Shown here piece after piece: positions 5,811 to 8,028 of a DNA stretch of 8,028 nucleotides. The first letter of the stretch is position 1. Each line of letters begins with the position of its first letter. This stretch comes from an uncultured Lachnospiraceae bacterium. Its GTDB lineage: Bacteria; Bacillota; Clostridia; Lachnospirales; Lachnospiraceae. The DNA is taken from positions 1 to 8,028 of the forward strand of contig CADCPP010000109.1 in the NCBI GenBank assembly GCA_902803355.1. The letters run 5' to 3'. The notes below the pieces were generated by a model. It saw only the letters and a list, made by a program, of their open reading frames with translations. It had not been told where the DNA came from and searched no databases. Both the position numbers and the translations under genes were made by a program.

Positions 5811-5840
5811 CAGACAGGGGGGACGGTTCTTCTGTCCTAC
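5811..5840. repeat. Stem-loop repeat, copy 3 (right end of island)
   Basis: CAGACAGGGGGGACGGTTCTTCTGTCCTAC matches copy 1 at 2411-2437 in order and orientation: AGACAG, GACGGTTCT, CTGTC and TAC are all shared. Its own stem is weaker (GACAG 5813-5817 with CTGTC 5832-5836). The two clear copies are therefore direct repeats at either end of the accessory island, about 3.4 kb apart. The sequence type is REP-like. Confidence 0.65.
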
Positions 5841-5847
5841 AAAATAA

Positions 5848-5881
5848 CCCGCTCTTTTCGGGGTATTCCGAAGAGGGCGGG
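5848..5881. terminator. Hairpin terminator between convergent operons
   Basis: CCCGCTCTTTTCGG (5848-5861) and CCGAAGAGGGCGGG (5868-5881) form a 14-bp stem with two G-U pairs and a 6-nt loop. On the minus strand it is followed by TTATTTTGT and lies 8 bp beyond the Gx-family stop codon, so it should end the rnf operon transcript. On the plus strand it is followed by ATTTGCTTT and may also stop the peptidase operon, which has no better terminator of its own. Confidence 0.8.
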
Positions 5882-5889
5882 ATTTGCTT

Positions 5890-6390
5890 TCAGAAGCTTG
5901 TCATTTTTTCCGGTATTCTTTGGATCAGCAGTGCAGCAACAAGGCCGATGGCAACGCCGGTGACCACGCCGGAAATAAGCAGGGGCGGCAGGTAGTAAAT
6001 GATCTCTTTGGTCCCCAGGATGATCATGGCCACGCCGATCTGCGCAATATTGTGCATGACCGCCCCGGCCACGGAAACGCCTGCCGTATGCAGACCGCTC
6101 ACGTTCTTCAGCAAGGCCATTAACACGAGGCTTAAGACCGCGCCCGCCAGCGAATAGAGCAGGCTGTAAATGTTTCCGAACAGCAGGGCCACGACCGCGA
6201 CCCTAACCAAAGAGATGCGTGCCGCGCTACCCGCTCCCATGCGGTAGAGGGCAAAGACGATGACCAGATTCGGCAGCCCCATCTTGACTCCGGGGACTGC
6301 CACACTTAACGGAAACAGTGACTCCACATAAGACAGGATCAGGGCCAGCGCGCAGAGCATAGCTTCCGTGACCAGACGTTTAACTTTCAT
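5890..6390 (-). CDS. Gx transporter / heptaprenyl diphosphate synthase component I family membrane protein
   Basis: This 166-aa, very hydrophobic protein has about five membrane segments. Family marks are VPGVKMGLPNLVIVFALYRMG (32-52), RISLVRVAVVALLFGNIYSLLYSLAGAVLS (58-87) and GAVMHNIAQIGVAMIILGT (109-127). They match the Gx/Hpre_diP_synt_I family, whose fold is like that of ECF S components. The old name, heptaprenyl diphosphate synthase component I, is doubtful for a membrane protein, and the real substrate or role is not established. Its ATG overlaps the preceding stop as ATGA, with GGAGG (6401-6405) ten bases upstream, so it is translationally coupled to the NusG-domain protein. It is the last gene of the rnf operon. 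Given the Rnf context, handling of a quinone, isoprenoid or flavin precursor is possible but unproven. Confidence 0.88.
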   Translation of the reverse strand: MKVKRLVTEAMLCALALILSYVESLFPLSVAVPGVKMGLPNLVIVFALYRMGAGSAARISLVRVAVVALLFGNIYSLLYSLAGAVLSLVLMALLKNVSGLHTAGVSVAGAVMHNIAQIGVAMIILGTKEIIYYLPPLLISGVVTGVAIGLVAALLIQRIPEKMTSF

Positions 6391-6788
6391 GGCAGGAGTT
6401 CCTCCGCTTCTTCGGCACTGATGACCGTCACCACCAACTTGTGCGGCAGGCAGACGATGGTCTCTCCCACCTTGCTCTTCGTCCCCTGCTTCACGCAGAG
6501 CTTATCCGGACAGGAGGCCAATTCCATGTGCACGCTGCCGTTTTCGATGACCAGTACATTGCCGGCTTCTTCGTCCTCCGTCTTTTCCGTCTCTCCGCTT
6601 TCCGAAGGAAACACTTCTCTTCTGTCTTCTTCAAGCTTCCAGACAGCCAGCAGCTTCCCGTTTTGTTCCACACGAACATAGGCGCCGGGCTTTTTCGCGA
6701 GGGCAAAAGCCCCCGCGAGCAGCCCCGCGCCTATCAGGATGCCGAGGATCAGAAACAGATCCTTTCGGTAATCTTTCAGCCGGTTCAT
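6387..6788 (-). CDS. NusG domain II-containing membrane protein of the rnf operon
   Basis: This 133-aa protein is anchored by one N-terminal helix (about 10-31) and has an extracytoplasmic domain. After an acidic low-complexity segment (about 61-75, ETEKTEDEE), the domain has ENGSVHMELASCPDKLCVKQG (82-102) and VGETIVCLPHKLVVTV (107-122). C93, C98, C113 and H116 form the conserved CPDxxC...CLPHKL pattern of the NusG domain II family (PF07009-like). Despite the name, this is not the transcription factor NusG. The cysteines and histidine suggest redox or metal/cofactor binding. The start chosen is the ATG at 6788, which overlaps the rnfB stop as TGATG; the frame stays open upstream to 7046, but that part is a low-complexity shadow of rnfB. 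Genes of this kind often follow rnf operons in Clostridia, so a role in Rnf assembly or flavin/redox supply is inferred. Confidence 0.88.
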   Translation of the reverse strand: MNRLKDYRKDLFLILGILIGAGLLAGAFALAKKPGAYVRVEQNGKLLAVWKLEEDRREVFPSESGETEKTEDEEAGNVLVIENGSVHMELASCPDKLCVKQGTKSKVGETIVCLPHKLVVTVISAEEAEELLP

Positions 6789-7573
6789 CAAAGGATGCAC
6801 TTGCGCGGGCAAACTTCTTTGCATTTGCCGCAGCCGATGCACTTGTCGTAATCGATGGTCGCCAGGAAGCCTTCCACCTTGATGGCTTCCGCCGGGCAGT
6901 TGCGCTGGCAGAGACCGCAGCCGATGCAGCCGGCCTTGCAGGCCTTCATGACCACCGGCCCCTTGTCCTTGCTGGAGCAAGTCACCTTGACCGCCGCATC
7001 CGCGGGGATCAGGGAAACGATCTTCTGCGGGCAGGTGGTAACGCATTTACCGCAGGCAATGCAGCGCGCGCCGTTCACATGGGCGACGCCGTTGATCACG
7101 TTGATGGCCTGCTGCGGGCAGACCGCCGCGCAGTCACCGTAGCCAAGGCAGCCGAAGGTGCAGGCACCTTCTCCGCCGAAGAGGATCTTAGAGGCCTTGC
7201 AGGTCTTCGTACCGTTGTAGGCAGCCTTCTTCTCGGTCTTGTCGCAGGTGCCGAGGCAGTGCACATAGGCCACCTTCGGCTCCACGGCTTCGGCTACCTT
7301 GCCGGTCACTTTTGCCAGAGCTTCCGCTACCGCCGCGCCGCCGGCCGTACACTTGCTGATACTCTCTTCCGAACCGTCCACCAGGGCGTTCGCGTAGCCG
7401 TCGCAGCCCGCATAGCCGCAGCCGCCGCAGTTCGCACCGGGAAGGCATTCCCGGATCTTCGGGAAGCGTTCATCCACCGGGACCGCCATAAATTTGGATG
7501 CTACCACAAGGAGCACCGCGCAGACAAGGCCTACGCCGCCCAGCACCAATGCCGCAATAAGTACAGGATTCAT
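6788..7573 (-). CDS. rnfB: RnfB, iron-sulfur subunit of the Rnf ferredoxin:NAD+ oxidoreductase
   Basis: RnfB is the ferredoxin-facing electron-entry subunit of the Rnf complex, which couples reduced-ferredoxin oxidation by NAD+ to Na+ or H+ export. The 261-aa chain starts with one membrane helix (4-25), then an Fe-S domain with C43, C49, C52 and C57 (CLPGANCGGCGYAGC) plus C75. Ferredoxin-like clusters follow: C138/C142/C148/C152, CIACGKCVTTCP (171-182), CKAGCIGCGLCQRNCP (212-227) and CIGCGKCKEVCP (245-256). This is the longer Clostridia-type RnfB with several [4Fe-4S] sites, unlike the shorter proteobacterial form. The ATG at 7573 has AAGGAGG seven bases upstream. It follows rnfA by 12 bp, so they are clearly one operon. 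No key cysteine looks missing. Confidence 0.97.
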   Translation of the reverse strand: MNPVLIAALVLGGVGLVCAVLLVVASKFMAVPVDERFPKIRECLPGANCGGCGYAGCDGYANALVDGSEESISKCTAGGAAVAEALAKVTGKVAEAVEPKVAYVHCLGTCDKTEKKAAYNGTKTCKASKILFGGEGACTFGCLGYGDCAAVCPQQAINVINGVAHVNGARCIACGKCVTTCPQKIVSLIPADAAVKVTCSSKDKGPVVMKACKAGCIGCGLCQRNCPAEAIKVEGFLATIDYDKCIGCGKCKEVCPRKCIL

Positions 7574-7585
7574 GCCAAAGCCTCC

Positions 7586-8028
7586 TTAGTGGAACAGATT
7601 GTCCGCGATGCCGGTGAAGCCCATGAAGGTCATGCTGGTGAGCGCAGCGGCAACCAGAGTGATGGGCAGGCCTTCGAAGCATTTCGGAGGTTTCGCCCGC
7701 TCCAGCGCCTTGCGGACGCCGCAGAACAGGATCAAGGCCAGACCGAAGCCGACGCCGGCAGTGGCGCCGTCCACGCAGGCTTCGATGAAGTTGTAGCTCT
7801 CATCGATGTTCAGGATCGTGACCGCCAGCACCGCGCAGTTGGTGGTGATGAGCGGCAGGTAGATGCCGAGCGCCTTGTACAGGGGCTTGATGTACTTCTT
7901 CAGCACGATCTCCACGAACTGCACCAGAGATGCGATCACGAGGATGAAGATGATCGTGGAGAGGTACTCCAGATGGAACGGGACCATGATATAGGTGTAG
8001 ATCGCCCAGGTCGCCGCGGAAGCCAGCG
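7586..8028 (-). CDS. rnfA: RnfA, membrane subunit of the Rnf complex (5' end outside window)
   Basis: RnfA is one of the two paired integral membrane subunits (with RnfE) of the Rnf ion pump. The 146 codons in the window run in frame from the right edge, with LASAATWAIYTYI ahead of MVPFHLEYLS; the ATG at 7987 is therefore internal, not the start. Family marks are FILVIASLVQFVEIVLKK, the highly conserved LPLITTNCAVL (its cysteine is the kind that binds the RnfA/RnfE intramembrane [2Fe-2S] cluster), and the C-terminal LTSMTFMGFTGI. The usual length is about 190 aa, so about 45 N-terminal residues are missing at the edge. It ends 12 bp before rnfB, the normal A-B order. rnfC, D, G and E are expected further upstream, beyond 8028. 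Confidence 0.96.
   Translation of the reverse strand, partial: LASAATWAIYTYIMVPFHLEYLSTIIFILVIASLVQFVEIVLKKYIKPLYKALGIYLPLITTNCAVLAVTILNIDESYNFIEACVDGATAGVGFGLALILFCGVRKALERAKPPKCFEGLPITLVAAALTSMTFMGFTGIADNLFH

Noticed and set aside
2361..5881. Island as a prophage, integron or conjugative element
   Set aside because: No integrase, transposase, tRNA target, attachment-site duplication or phage gene is present. Only short repeats mark the ends.
6789..7046. Upstream extension of the NusG-domain gene to a 219-aa product
   Set aside because: The added N-terminal part is Gly/Leu/Gln/Arg-rich shadow coding of rnfB in another frame. The ATG at 6788 begins a proper membrane anchor and overlaps the rnfB stop.
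1..8028. CRISPR array, tRNA or rRNA
   Set aside because: No regularly spaced direct repeats, cloverleaf or rRNA-like sequence was seen on either strand.

Overview
The window looks like a piece of chromosome from an anaerobic Clostridia-type Firmicute, probably of the Lachnospiraceae or Oscillospiraceae sort. The reasons are an Rnf electron-transport operon whose tail carries a NusG-domain-II protein and a Gx-family membrane protein, an ECF vitamin-transporter module, a PadR regulator with a HAAS-like partner, and strong AGGAGG-type ribosome binding sites. The genus cannot be read from the sequence.

Left flank (1-2260, minus strand, GC-rich): the end of an ECF transporter operon. It encodes a fused EcfA1-EcfA2 ATPase (611 aa, two complete ABC domains in one chain) followed by EcfT, which runs off the left edge. 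No substrate-binding S component is present, so this is a shared energising module serving S proteins encoded elsewhere. A GC-rich imperfect hairpin lies in its leader.

Middle (about 2361-5881): an AT-richer accessory island. Sampled lines give 18-24 G+C per 60 bases in the plus-strand genes, against 36-38 per 60 in the flanking operons. Its left arm (minus strand) is a three-gene operon: a PadR-family repressor, a HAAS-like single-pass membrane protein overlapping it by 8 bp, and a small secreted protein that ends in a strong terminator. Its right arm (plus strand) encodes a secreted cysteine-peptidase-like proenzyme (Cys258, His369/370, Asp395) and, 2 bp later, a membrane-anchored protein with an extracytoplasmic domain. 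The arms share a divergent promoter region in which two predicted -35 boxes overlap base for base. A 5'-truncated, frameshifted remnant of a small protein gene lies in the peptidase leader. Related stem-loop repeats in the same orientation (AGACAG...GACGGTTCT...CTGTC) mark both ends of the island, with a third, looser relative at the right end.

Right flank (5890-8028, minus strand, GC-rich): the end of an rnf operon: rnfA (5' end outside the window), rnfB, a NusG-domain-II membrane protein and a Gx/heptaprenyl-diphosphate-synthase-component-I-like membrane protein. The last three overlap as TGATG and ATGA, which suggests translational coupling. A GC-rich hairpin at 5848-5881 separates this operon from the convergent peptidase operon.

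The flanks are housekeeping bioenergetics and vitamin uptake. The part worth a second look is the island: a PadR-type control unit facing a secreted peptidase and a possible membrane-bound partner. Its function is not known from the sequence.
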